The translations under genes were made by a program, and so were the position numbers. Below, one piece after another: positions 45,401-60,400 of a DNA stretch of 64,000 nucleotides. The notes beneath the pieces are model-generated. The model saw only the letters and a list, made by a program, of their open reading frames with translations, was not told the origin of the DNA and made no database searches. This DNA is from Tachypleus tridentatus (lineage: Eukaryota; Arthropoda; Merostomata; Xiphosura; Limulidae): positions 167,717,874 through 167,781,873 of the forward strand of contig NC_134830.1 of the NCBI RefSeq assembly GCF_004210375.1, given 5' to 3'. The stretch's first letter is position 1. Every line of letters begins with the position of its first letter.

Positions 45401-48400
45401 GTGAAGTGTCAATGTATTTCAGTTTATCGTAATTCACTTTCTTAAATTCATACAAAACTTCATTGTGTGATATTCTCTATCTTAGATCTACCTATACTGG
45501 CGAGAGCTTTTACTTCAAAATTCAAATCCTAGCGAGTTGTAAGGAAATTTGTCCCAATTTGATCATACACACTTGCATTTCACTATTCATTTCACCAAGG
45601 TGAAAAAACATCAGTGTTAAATCTATTTGAAAGCTAAATAACCTTAAATGCATTTTATAAAAGAAAGAGTTTAAATATAGTGTATATTTGAAAACCTTTT
45701 TTTTTTCAGACTTCACTTGCTCCTTCAACCATCGTATTTACTGAAGTCTCAAATGTTCCTTCACCTTTTCTAGAGTACGAACCTGTAATCACTTTAGCAG
45801 AAGTAAGTATCTAAATAACGTGTTTTTAGTGTAGATATTTTAATACTCATTTACAATCGCATATTGCTAAAAAAAGCTCAAAGATTAGTAAAGGAATATA
45901 TTAGTTGCTTAGCAAATACGATTATTTTCTGAGAAGAGGCCTGAATAAGCAAATTGGAAAGTTACACGATGACCATAAGACGGTGTACTGTTGCAGTGGA
46001 ATGGAATATGTCAGAACTATATTTCAACATTTTTTGCACTTCCTAGGTAGTGTGATGTCACTGACAGTTGATCACATCTGGAAAAGGAATTTTACAATTC
46101 TTTATGACTCAAAATATTCGTACAAACAGATGATAAAACTGTTCGTGTCTGTGGTTTAGTATTTTGAAGATTGTGATATCCCTTGGTCTTGATATTGGAA
46201 AACACAATAATATGGTTCAAATTGAAACACCAATGACAATCCAAGAAGAGCTTGCAACAAGTTGTATCCCAGCCATTGTAAGCAAGTGTATATTAATGTA
46301 ACAAATAAGAATCGACAAATATAAAGGTTGCCCAACATTCCCGGGCAATAACAAACAAAATAATCAAACAGTAATTCAGTTTGAAAAACTGATGCAACTC
46401 GTGTGTATAAAAGTTTTTGCCATGAGTTCATGACACATCCTTTGAACTGCTAGAGAATGAAATCTCTATCCATGCTTTTCTTTATGATAAACTCACCGTA
46501 TACAATATTTAAGGATTTCTGTGTGATATGGTTTATGAAATATATAATGAGAACCATTGTCTTTGTACACCAAATTGAGTATGGAAAGCTATAGGGAGGG
46601 TGTAATCTGAATATGGAAAACTTATGGGGAATATGGGGAGCTTTATTCAATGGAAATCGTGCTAAGTATTATAAAGATACATGGCCATCAAATAATGTAT
46701 GACCAGATATAGTAACATGGACTTTAGTGTTGACTTTGCTTAACCTCTGTTATACTGTGCATTAACAGTTTTTGTTGTTGTTTAGATTTTATAATCATGT
46801 GTTTACTGCGTTTCAATATAGTGTTATTTAATTCTGCAGAATATAACTTACTTCTTGCTCCAGCTCAACCAAGTTTCACACAGCTGAATATAAAAACCTG
46901 GGTACAAGTTTTTTTTATACATATTAAAGCTAAGATTCAGACATATTCGAGAAGTTAAAATTATGTTTCGAACAATTAGAGTTGGACTGGAAATACTTGT
47001 TAGTATTTGCACTGACGGAGCTTCTTAAATTATTGGAATATCACTGTATTGTACACAAAAGAATCGTAATGTGTGAAATGTTTAAACCTCCAGGGTCAAC
47101 AGTGTAAAATGTATAAATAAAATTAGAGCAAGAGGATTATCCTGGTAAGAATTCAGAGAATATTGTGATACGCTAAAACAGGAATACCACAGTCTCATTT
47201 TTATTGTGATGTTCGTGAACTCTTCATAGGAAACGTTTTGAAGATGTTTTGGCAATTAAATACAATGTTCAATTCTTAGAAGAGAAAAAATGAGTTGTCT
47301 GAGGAAAGAGTGCTCTATGTAATAGTAACTAGTTGTGTGATACAGCATTTTTAGTTGGCATGACCAATCATCTCAGCAAATTAAACTTGTAACTACAAGG
47401 CAACACATATTGTTTGCTAACTTAGTGAATGATATTAATGTATTTAAATTTAAATTAACTCTATTTTTCTCAGTTTGAAACAAAAAATTTAAACCATTTT
47501 GAGCATTTAAAAATGCAAAGTAAAAATGAGAATTTCGAAACTGAGTTACCAAAATTTATTGCAAAAATACGACTGTTGCAATACCCACATGAATCATTTC
47601 TTAGTGAATTTACCAGAGAGGAAAATAACATAGGACTATTTATCAACCCATTTATTACTACTGAACAAAAATTCAGCGACATGCGTACAGGTGTGCAGAT
47701 GGAAGTTACTGAATTAACAGCAATGTCATGGTATAATCTAAATCTGAGGAACTTCCTCCGATTCTTGAGGCGGTCGATATGATCCAATTCTGGAATATAT
47801 TACTGCGTGATCAATTTCCAAATCTTCGAAAATTTGCTCAAAGTTACATTTGTCTATTTTCAAACACCTAAAGCTGTGAGTAAGTATTTTCACCAATGAA
47901 ACTCATTGAAAATAAACACCGATCTCGACTGACAGACTCAAATTTAAAAAGCCTGTTACAACAATCTACGACAGGTCTAAAACCCAATATAGACAGGTTT
48001 ACAGCAAACTCAAAAGTCTTATTAAAGGTAAGATTAATTTTTCAAATGCACAATTTATATTATATTTGTTGAGATATTCATAGGTTTTTGGCGCATATCA
48101 GAGCTCCGAGAAAATTAAAATGCGCACATTATGTAAACAGTTGACCAGCATTGTATTAAGCCATAACAGAGCAGTAAGTATACAATATATTTATTGTATT
48201 TTTATTTCTGAATGTGGACGAATCTCCTCCTAAATGAGTTGACCAATGTTAGTATTCTAACTTGATAGTCCAAAATCAAAGCAAATTCATATTAAATTTT
48301 TTCATATATTTAAAAATAAAAACAGTTATAAAATAATCCCTGTATCTTTACTGCATTAGCTATTGTAAAAAGACAAGTTTCAACAAAACTTACAACAAAA

Positions 48401-51400
48401 TTCCACAAGTCAAAGATTACAAGTGAAAATATTAATAATTAGCTTATTGCCGATACTAACTAAAGCATATCTTGCTATATTGGAAATGATAAAGATATTG
48501 CTGCTCTTTCCTGACTCACACTATTTAACTTCTGGCTTATACAATGGTTACAATAAGCGCTTAAGCCTAAATTAGAGAAGTATTTCATAATTATACTCAT
48601 TTATAAGATGTTTCTTAGTTCTTCATACAGGATAGTTTTCTGTAGAAGAATAGTTCAAGATCATTAATAATTTTAATGCATTAAATATATAAAACTCGAA
48701 CAGTAGAAATCTTGACCATATCTCTACGGTGAAATGAGCTGCTTTCAGCAAAAAGTTATGCAACTTCTTTGCCATTTTTGCCAAGTTTCTAGACTCGATT
48801 GCTACATCTCCGATTCACTTCCCTTGTCTTACAACAGTTTTATTGGAGAATGAATACTACAGAAAATCCTCTCAGAGACTGTGCTCATTTTTAGCAAATT
48901 TGTGCTTATTTTCCACATATTCAAAAGAGGGTGAGTGCGGTTCCCATAAAATAGCTTGCAAAGCTTTAAAGATAAGACATTTAAAATGGATAACAAGATT
49001 TTCAGAAAGAAAGCCCATTATGGATTGACACTTCTATACATCTTTCTGTCAGGTTTTACAAAGAGCACGTTTGTTCAAAAAATTAATCAATTAATACAAA
49101 ACATTCACAATCAATTTTCTGTCATTTTATAATTTTAAGTAGCGAAGAATATTCATTTTATCAGTGTAAGAAATGGCTCAGTTGTAACTTCTTCATAACT
49201 TTCTAGTTGTAACATTTGAACTGTTTTATGTTTTATTCGACTAAAATTGTAACATTTCAAGTGTTCCAGTTAATAGAGTGGTGTGCATTTCTTTTGTTTT
49301 ATCATATTTTGATTCATCTTTAGGTCTAATTTTTCAATCAGTGTAAAAAATATTGGCTTTCTTTTGTAAATATAATATTATAATTATTTTCATTTTTTAC
49401 GTAACAATACTTAACTTTTCTTTCCTAAGTTTGTAACACACCCTTAAGATGTTTGTCCTGGCGTTGTATCAGTATATCCCATTTTATAACCATACGGAAT
49501 ATTGTATTCTCCACAACAGCTGTATTTAGAAAGATGGGCACTTTACCAATTAAAACCAATTATTTTCGAATAATTTGAAACACTGTTATGCATTAAATTC
49601 CTTAGAGACTGACTAAAGGCTGAACATTTTCTCAATTTCAACTGATGCTAGTTTGACTAGTCATATATTGTTATTCATATATTTATAAAAACACAATAAA
49701 ATCAGTGGATCTTCTATACATTCTATCCACGTTTATTCAGAAGCAAAATCAAAACATTCACAATCAATTTTCTGTCATTTTGAATTTTGCGTGCATTCAT
49801 TTAAGAAGAAATAAGCCACTTCTTCATAACTTTCTTTTGAACTGTTTTATGTTTTATTCGACTAAAATTGTAACATTTCAAGTGTTCCAGTTAATAGAGT
49901 GGTGTGCATTTCTTTTTGTTTTATCATATTTTGATTTCTTTAGGTCTAATTTTTCTAAAAAAATATTGGCATTTTTGGCTATTACAATTGTGCTGTACAC
50001 ACACTTAACTTTTCTTTCCTAAGTTTGTACACATTCTTAAATTTTCCTGGCGTTGTATCAGTATATCCCATTTTATAACCATACGGAATATTGTATTCTC
50101 CACAACAGCTGTATTTAGAAAGATGGGCACTTTACCAATTAAATCCAATTATTTTCGAATAATTTGAAACACTGTTATGCATTAATTCCTTAGAGACTGA
50201 CTAAAGGCTGAACATTTTCTCAATTTCAACTGATGCTACTTTACTAGTCATATATTGTTACAATACGTAACAACTAGTCCCACACCATTTCAGCTATGCT
50301 TGTCAGCATGTACGTTAGAAACATGTCAATCATCGTCACCTTTCACATAATAAATGGTATGTGTAAATTCTCTCTATATTTCCATACATGACCCAAGAAG
50401 CTTCGGCCATTGAAATGATATTGAAGAATTTCTGTGCACACAAGTGACTTTTATTCCTACCTGTCAAAATCCTTGCATGGTTTATGTTTTCACTTTTCTA
50501 TGAGTAGCATTTAAAAGACCTCATCACGAACTAAAATAACAGATCCATCAATACAGAACATTTGAAACTATAATTATTATAACAACTAGCCGCGGCTTCC
50601 TGTATATAAAGTTATAATTACATATACAGTGTCCAAAAAGTCTGGAAATATAGGTATTTCAAAGAAATTTACATAATGCGTTGCACGTGTTACACGAGAC
50701 AAGTTTGGATTAACAGCAGGATTTACTCGACTTTGATAGCATCATAATCAGTTAAATCATAATCAGTTAAGCATGTCAAATTGAGAAAGACTCCAAATCA
50801 CCCATGGTTCCAGATTTTCCGAAAACCCTGTGTACAGATTTTAAAGTTACATTTTAAAGTTTTTAAGTAGTTTCCTTGCAGCGTGCAAAGTTTAGAAATA
50901 AGTTCTACATGTACCATTAATTCCTTTTTAATTTTCTTACGTCAGGATACCACTCTGAATGAAGTGATCGGCTACGTCATAGCTAAAGAAAAGGAAATCA
51001 GTAACCTTCCCGTTTCTTTTGAAATTCAGGTTAGTGCAAATTATTTACTAATATTTTCACTAATATTACTATGAGTTATTTAACTTGACAGTCGGACTCA
51101 ATTTCTTGTATTATTTCGCACAAAGGAAAACCATATGCACAGACATATTCACATATACATCTGTTTATCTTTCTGTTTGTTTGTTTATTTCTATTAACTC
51201 CTATCGTCCCGATATTCTTTACACAAAGTTTTAGTGTATTACATTCAAAATTATATTAAGCTAATATTTCTTTACGTCATACCAATTAGTATAGCATATA
51301 AGCTTAGACAGTAGTCAATATTTTAATAGTATATCAGTTTTAAGTTTTTAATTCTATAAGGCAATGTTAAATACTAATTTGAATTTTCCCTAGTATAGCG

Positions 51401-54400
51401 GACATGACTAATATTTTCTAGATATCTTCATTTCTCTATTTTATCCACCATCCGTACAAAAAGTACGAAATTAAACGCAAATTACTCACTATAAAATTGC
51501 CATTGCTCTTACAAACAATACTTTTTATAACATCCAATTTCGTTTAGGTACAGAGCTATCATGTACCAAATAAGACCCCTCCTATCACACCTCTCTTTTT
51601 TAAGATTTGTTAATAGTTCTTTCTTACGCTTAATTGTATATTAGTTTTCATCTACCAAGTGATGTATAGTATAACGTCATGTTCTGAACAAATAACTGTC
51701 ACTTTTACTCAAAGTACATCTCTCCTTCCCGTAGAAAGTTATTGAATAGCTTGTTTGTTTATTTGTTTTTGAATTTCGCGGAAAGCTACACGAGGGCTAT
51801 CTGCGCTAGCTGTTCCTAATTTAGCAGTGTAAAACTAGAGGGAAGGCAGTTAGTCATCACCACCCACCGCCAGCTCTTGGGCTACTCTTTTACCAACGAA
51901 CAGTGGGATTGACCGTCACGTTATAGCGTCCCCACGGCTGAAAGGGCGAGCATGTTTGGTGTGAAGGGGATTCGAACCTACGACTCTCAGATTACGAGTC
52001 GAGCGCTCTAACCACCTAGCCATGCCAGGCCTGACTTGTTTGGATGAATTAGTAACTGTTCTTGTCGCATAGTTAGAAAGTAAGAAAAATTAGTATAAAC
52101 AAGTAGGTTTAAGAGTCGTCAACAGTCGACATCAAGAAAAAAGAAATTTGGTAAGTACTTTATTTATTGTTTTCCTATTTATTCTTTATTTATTATTATA
52201 AGATAAGTAAAATGTAAAAATAGGATATTTTGAGGTTCGTTAACATTATATTAGTTAAAATAAACAATAATATTGTAATAAAAATGTTCCACGAAGCACG
52301 CAAGCGAGAAGCTCGTAATGGTTCGTGGGAAATGTAATTCGGCAGCGTAACGTGGGCTGCACATTCTCAGAGTGATTTATAATGACACATATAGTACTTA
52401 GACCTAGCTTAAAGCCACTTAGAATGTATCAGCTCAATTTGAAGTCATTCTAAATAAAAAAAGAAAATATAATTTGGATTTATTTCGATTTTTTGGTCAT
52501 TTAAGAGGTCGGTCAAATTGACCGATCCTTTATCGAAATACAGTAGAGGACATAACTCATAAAATATAAACATTTACTAAAAACATTGGGAAGGTATTTA
52601 GAAAGTTTTAGAGATTACACGGAGCAAATGTGAAAATTTTGAGATGAGAAATTTGTTTTGAATAGTCTGTGTGTAAAGTATTTTTCACGTTAAGAATCAA
52701 AATACTTTGCACACAGAATATTCAAAACAAATACTTAATTAACAATTCTTTATTCTAGTATATTAAAATATTTCACTAAAATATAATTTTATGTGAAATA
52801 TAATACTTTCTAAAAATGGAAAAGGATAATTAAAATTACGAACCCCAAGGAATAGTAAGAATAAATTTATTTTTGTTCTCATTGTAACAGCTTTCATTGT
52901 CTTAGAACATTAAGTTGTTGACAGACGCAGGTGTAGTTCATCAGACGTCAATCGACAGAAGTCGTAAGAAAGTCATGTGATGTTGTTTCTATTAAGTGCA
53001 CATTCTTCTGAAATAGTATAATGCCATTAAAATCTTTAAAACAGATTTTAAAGTGCAAATCAGGGTCAAACTGGAATATTCTTGACAAAAATAGCGTTGT
53101 CTTGGAATATTTTTCATTAATACCAAAACAGTATCATGGGAAGTTCACTGCATTTTCAAAGCACGAGACTGAACCCTGAACTCTTGCAAAATTTATAGAA
53201 GAAAATAGTATAAAGGATCTTTTCTTTAAATTGCCACCAAAAAAACAGCAATTTCTGTTTAATTAACTCAAGATTTTAGGGTTAAATATTTGTACATTAT
53301 ATTTTAAATGACACTTTTAGTACTTCCTTTTCTTCCAGGGATCTGAGATATTTGCTATTAAGTATATGTTTGGACCACGTGGAAGTAGTAAAGCAGAAAT
53401 AAGCATTGTAGGAGACCTAGACTATGAAAAAGCAGATTTTGTCAGGTTTAAAGTCTTGGCTCTGGTAAGTAAGTGTATTGGTATAATAATTACTTTATAG
53501 GTTGTAAATACTAAACAAATTGTTATAGTCTTCATACTTTTATACGGTGTAGAAATAATTATAAAAGTGGAGTTATACTATTAAAAAAAAATCTAAATTC
53601 CGGTTCTGGTATATAACCAGATTCTTGTTGACCTTGATTCGTAAGGCGGTGCGAAGTTTTGTAGATGAAAGAAACATGCTATTATTGTGACTTTATTAAA
53701 CAAACAGACTGGACTGCTTACGAATCCGTATACTAATAATCATTGTATATGGGAGAGTTGTATCGTAAAAACTTTGACTTCATGATGTAACCAGATTTTT
53801 TAGGTATTACTAAAAAATGAATAAGTATTGTAAGGGAGTTAAACTAGAAAAGAATGGGGCTTTCTTTCTAACTTTGGTAAGTAGTTTACATTGTCAGTAT
53901 TTTATTACCAGGGTTAAAGTGTTATAGAGGTGTTACATTGACGTGAGTAAATTGATTGTGGTAGTCCAATGGCCATTGTTACACATTATTACCGAACATC
54001 ACATTTTCCACTGTATCAGTTTTGATATTAAGTACTGTTAATCTAAATGACACCTCATGCAATACATTAATTAAATGGCAAGGTTTGAGACCCCTCAGGC
54101 TCAGGCCTTTCTGGGTTAGAAACATCTTATCAAAAGGACAAGAACAATTTAGTATATATCTTCTGATAGGCAGCCAAACATGTGCACATTGGAACAGAAG
54201 TTTAAATGATAAACTGCAAGGTCATCTTAGCCCATTTATTTTGAGGAGCGTTCTACTTACACTTCACTGCAGATGAATGCTAGCTTTCAAGAACATATCC
54301 AAGCAAAATAAATGAAGAAAAGCACATGGGTGCAGATCTAGGTGGTTTTACAGGTATTTCAGAGAAGATAAGTTGAACACGATTCAATAATCATTGATTT

Positions 54401-57400
54401 GTACAAATGCTACTATGTGATATGACTTTTCATCCTGGTTTAGCTATATTGTATTAGTGTTCTGATCATACAGTACAGGAATTTCTTCTCATGTAATTGG
54501 TGAGAGTACGTTATTCTAATTTAAGTAGATTTTACGTTATGTGCACTCTTTGGAGTTTATACGATAAACCTGTGCAATCTGATAGCTTTACACAAAGAAT
54601 TATTTTACATTCTTTGTATCATTTTTCAAAGTCCTTTTCATTCCTGTGGTTGGTAACAAAGTGCTTCTTTCCTGTTACGGTTGCAAAGATATATCCAACC
54701 CTCGTCCAACATTGAAGCAAACTTAAATCACTCACACGTAAGGTAATCTAGTAGATCTGAGTTTTTGCATTTTGTAATTATTTTCTTTTTCCCTTAAGGT
54801 GCTGTAAGAGCAGTTTGTGTTTTCATTATTTACACTTCTCTACAAGGCCAAGATATTTATAAACGATCTTGTGTAAGGTTGATTTAGATATGCGGTGCAA
54901 CTTATTAGCAATCACATTCTGGGGTCCTGGACAATTATTTTTGATAACTTTTACAGTCATGTGGATGTGTTGATCTTCTCTTGACGATCTTTAACCAACA
55001 TTGTTGTTCTTTCCAATTGGTGTGTCTTGAATCTCTTTGCTATTTTGGCATCCAAATGTTTATTTTTTCTCAGAAAGAACTGTACTATAAGCCTCCAGCT
55101 GCATGCCTGCATTGTACTATAATCCTCCAGCTGCGTTCCTGCATTGTACTATAATCATCGAGCTGCATAAGTTGTTACCCCAAATATATATAGCATCCAA
55201 AGGATGCCACCTAAGATGTGTTATAATCATTGTATGTACGTAAAATATAAAACTCTAAATAACACTATTGTAACACGTAGTGAAAGATTTATTAACAGAG
55301 TGAGATAAAATTCCAGACTTAATAAGAATACTAAAACATTTATTAACAAAACCTCAAGATGAGATAATATAATTGTAAACGTCTTTATTAATGAAACAGT
55401 GGATTAGCTTTGATACAATTTTTTTACGTTATGTATTACTTCTTCATTTCACCATGAAATTAATATTTTCGATATAGTTTATAAACTTAGTGTACAGTTA
55501 GTGTACAATTCTAGTATTTTGTTGAGCTACTTTTCAACACACATTTTACACTCAGTACACAACATACAGCAAAGATCAGACAGGATCACTTGGAAAGTAT
55601 AGTTTATTCTACATTAATAATTCACCAACAATTTATTGCATTCTGTTCAAACCAAAATCAAATTTCAGATAACTATATGTGCCTGTCAATCTTATTATTT
55701 TATGATAAATTCGCACCATAAATTTCAGTTTCTAATAAGTATGCTACAATAACTGATACAAGTCTCCAGATATATTTCGTATATCAAACTCATGGTTATT
55801 ATAGTTCAGAATGTTATCTCATTAATATATGTAAGAAAATTCATATACTTAGCAACACGCGTAATGAAACTGTGAATTGCGAGTCAGAATAAATGTTAAA
55901 CAGAGGTGAATTGTCTACACCATTCGGTGATTTTGTGTTGTCCTTTCTATCGTTTCAAATCAATGTAAATGGCATACATAAAAGTAGAGAGAACACGTAT
56001 ATGGCACACATAAAAGTAGAAAGATGTAGTAGTTCATTTAATGATCAAATTGAAAATATCTACAGAAATGCCAGAATATAATTTTTATACAATAGTGAAG
56101 CCTAAACATGGTTATATATGTAGATCCTTTAAAATTAAACTTTAATAGAATATATCAACTTATATAGCTAGACATAAAAAATACTATGTATTATTGATAA
56201 ATTTAAATAAGTAAGAAGGAATAGATGTTGCATATTAAACGAAAATGAAAAACTATAGAAAAAAAGAATTAGTTATAAGTGTTTTACTTATAAAATTTCA
56301 GAAAATGCAAAAGTATGTGATGAAACTTGGATATAGAAGCAAAAACGTAGAAATAATGGATTAATTAAGTGATTTTTACGTAAAGCAATGGGTAATTGTA
56401 AAAATATCTGAGGTGAATTGTGGACTATAGTATTTGTCTTGTTCAAATAATGGATAACATAAAATAGGGTGTGAATTAAAAATTGACGTATAGTGTGTTA
56501 TAAAAACTGTCTCATTAAAAAATGTTCTTCCTTGTATATTTTAGGATACATAATTAAATGTAGGCATTGATGAAGTAATCACCTGTTGAGACACCTTTTG
56601 ATGAGGTCATTACCCTATGGGACTATTTCTTTATAAAAAAACCATTAGCTATAGCAATACTGACTTCCGTAAAACCATTCGCTTGTTCTAACGCAATCAA
56701 CCTAGTGACACCATCTGTTTTTTATATAAAATTTACACAGTTAAATATATAAATGAAAACTAAAAACATTATTAAAGACTTCTTGAAACCTGTAATAAAT
56801 CCCATAGAAGTTTAGTAACACAGTATGCCAGTAGAAACAACATCTATCTATGGGTTTGTTTGTGATGAAGCACAAAGTTACACAATGGGCTATCTATGTT
56901 CTGCCAACCACGGTTATCGAAACCTGGCTTCTTGTGGTGGGAGTCTGCAGAGACATTCTTAAAGTGAAACTGTAGAACCAGCATTATGTAAATTAGATTA
57001 ACTCATTAATCTTAAAACTTTGATACTATAGGTTGATGTCATGTTGGTCTCATCATCCTCTGATTTTTCGTCTATGCTGTCATCATAATACCAATGCTCC
57101 CTCTGGCGCTACTTCATAGCCCTAGCAATACGCTTTTGATGAGTAGCACTCAAACTACAATACTTTTGCGTATTACGTAACAGTAACATAACCCTCATGT
57201 GTATATGCTATGCAATAGTTATGTAACCCTCAGGTAAACCCCCACTGAAGTGGCATCCTTTGGGTGGTATATAATCGTGTTAAGTACTCACAGGGCTATA
57301 TTGTACTTTAATTCTCAACCCGCACAGTGATGCTATATTATAACCCTCAAGTCTCATGTTGATATTGTATTGTAATTTTCTAGCCACATGGCAACGTTCT

Positions 57401-60400
57401 ACTATAATCCTCTAAACTCATGACAACTCTGTACGAATAACCCTCTAGCCTCATGGTGACATTGTTTTATAATCCTTCATCTGCATGGTAACATTGTACT
57501 GACAAATGGTTAGAATTCACCATGAACTGAAACAAGTCTCTTGTTGCGCTACAGCTTGCATCTGCGACATTACCTATTTAAATAAAATATTGCAAATTGT
57601 TTTTACAAAGTTCGATAAACCCGCTGTACAAACACCTGCCATCCATACTTTAGAAAGTAACCGTGTTTTGATTACAACAACTACAGGTAAAGTGTTCTAT
57701 TGAGTGTTGTTTATTTACAAAACTACGAAAATGTGAACTTCCAGATTTTTGTAAATTCTCGGAATATTCAGCCATTATTATAAACAAATGTGAAATACAT
57801 TTTGTTCGTGAGTGAAAGTAAGAACAAACCTATTTCCTGTCTTTGGTAAGTCGCCAAATGTTTTGGTTACTACTACACATATAAAGTCACTAATAAGAGT
57901 TCTTTCTGGCTTACACTTCACAGTCGCTGGCTTCTCGGGCCTTATAAGAAACTACTTTGTTAACTGGTCTGTAGTAATAATATAATATTGTAAAATATGT
58001 AGTCCAAAGAATAGATTATTTCCTTCGTTGTTAAGTACTATTACTGTTTTGTTCATTGTTCGTTATTTCCAGCTGCACTCAATCTTGTTTATACTGTATT
58101 ATACATTTTGAAATAAATGCAGTAATGTAATAATAACTGTTATATAATGTTTATTACAGAATATAAAAATAGGCTAAAAAACTATTATATTAACCATCCT
58201 TCCTGTAAGCTACGTGGTGTGTATTTTGCAGTAGGGTGAAATGAAACGTCAAGTAAGCTGTTATCAAATTCGTAAACCATGATAACAAGAGACTAGGTTT
58301 TAACACTAAATATTGCCTTAATATGTATGTTTAAACTAGGTTTTAACAATGAACATAGTCTTTACATATTAATTTAACAATGAGCATTAGGCTCTAACAC
58401 TGAACGTAGCCTCAATATTTATGTTCACATTAGGTTTTAACAAGGAACCTATCCTCAACGTTTACGTTCAGACGAGGTTTTAACAGACTAGGTTTAACAT
58501 GCAACATAGCTTCAGTGTTTACGTTCAGACTAAGTTTAGCATGTAACATAGCCTCAGTGTTTATATTCACTGGAATATTGTGTATGTATGTTAGCACGTT
58601 TGAAGTTTTGTCTCTTATCTATACAGTTTCATAAATATTAGGTTTATTTGGATGATTCCCTAATTTCAGAACGCATGGACGAACTCCACTGTTGACACGA
58701 GAAACGTTGCCACGGTTGACATCGTCATTATTGTTGAAGATGTTCAAGATGTTCCCCCAATTTTCATAGACCTTCCCCCTGTTATTACTATAGCGGAGAG
58801 TTCAGAACCGGTAAGGAATAGAACTTTAGTCTTAAGTCTTTATGTTACTAATATTTTTGTTACATAAATTGCTGCTGCTTTCTTGTATTTTTTTAAAATT
58901 TGCAATGTTATTAGTTTCACTGTGGAAGCATTTACATGTCCGTTATAACATCTGTTTGCACCGAAGGTTATCGTCAATGTATTAGAAACGTAAGACAGCT
59001 TTCTTTAGTTAAACCTGTTTCTACAGTTGCTAACGTGGTGTATGACTCCAGTGTTCGTCTCACGGAATATGTTCTATCTCTTTAAATTGACCTAAGGGCC
59101 CGGCATGGCCAGGTGGTTAAGGCACTCGACTCGTAATCCGAGGGTCGCGAGTTCGAATTCCCGTCACACCAAACATGCTGATCCTTTCAGCCGTGGGGCC
59201 GTTATAAAGTTACGGTCAATCCCATTATTCGTTGGTCAAAGAGTAGCCAAAAGTTGGCAGTGGATGGTGATGGCTAGCTGCCTTCCCTCTAGTCTTACAC
59301 TGCAAAATTACGGACGGCTATCGCAGATAGCCCTCCTGTAGCTTTGCTCGAAATTCAAAACAAACATACAAACAAATTGACTTAGGACTTTAATGAGCAG
59401 CTTCTCAGATCCACATTTCTGTCTCAACATTTGTTGCACGTTCCTAAAAAATGTTCTGTAGGTTCTCTGTAGTATGTCTTTATCGCCAGCTGCTAAATCC
59501 AGAACTCTACCAATGAAAGCCTCACCAAAACACAAACGCAACGAAGCTTCGACTGCGCTGAATTTTGATAAAAGTTAATAAATGCTCGCATTCTAGCTAT
59601 TTTGTTTTAGTCACATTACAAAAGCCACTTATTCTTTATAATAGTTAGACAACAGAAACATAGCTGGACCGTACTCATTAGTAGGTAGTTATGTAATAAA
59701 TGGTGGGTTTCTTTGTCGTTTGTATTTGTATATGAAGAATACATCGAACTGAAACGATTAAAAATATGTTACAAAAATGTCCATGTATTATATTCTTGTT
59801 CCTCAAATATATACAACTTGAAATGATCGAATAACATTCTCCTTTGGAATAGTGTTAAGTGAGCTATTTGTATGAAACACGAAACGATTAAACTCATTGA
59901 GAGTGAAAATCCCATTGACGTACACTAATGAAATTAAATCTCGTTACATGTATAGACTACATGTAGTCTATACTACATGTATAGCATGTATTTAGGTTTA
60001 ACATGCAACAATGTTAAACATTAAACAATGTTAAACATAAAATAATAACGGTTATTATTTTATAAACCGTTATAAACAGTAATGTGATACTGTTGTAACG
60101 AAAAACTTTGATGAGATTTAAACATCAGAACCTGTTTTGAATGTGGATCCAGCCTATATAATATACACTATTATAAACATTAAGATGTTCCAGTGTAAAA
60201 TGGAACATCTACCTAATCATCACCTGGCGATGATCGAAGAAGGTCGAAACGTTGTTCGCTCCTCTACATAAAAACTTTTCTCAACCCAAACCAGACATTT
60301 TTACACACATATTTTTCTCTACAAGTGGGTTTTCTCGTCATCACTCAATAGTCAGAATCCGTGCGATACCTCAAAATATTCCTGTTCTTTAACAGTATGT

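Noticed and set aside
47470-47787. 105-codon minus-strand frame
   Set aside because: Shadow of the hAT transposase relic on the plus strand.
57506-57703. 65-codon open frame ending after a minisatellite
   Set aside because: No motif. Lies inside a cadherin intron and lacks acceptor/donor context in phase with the gene.
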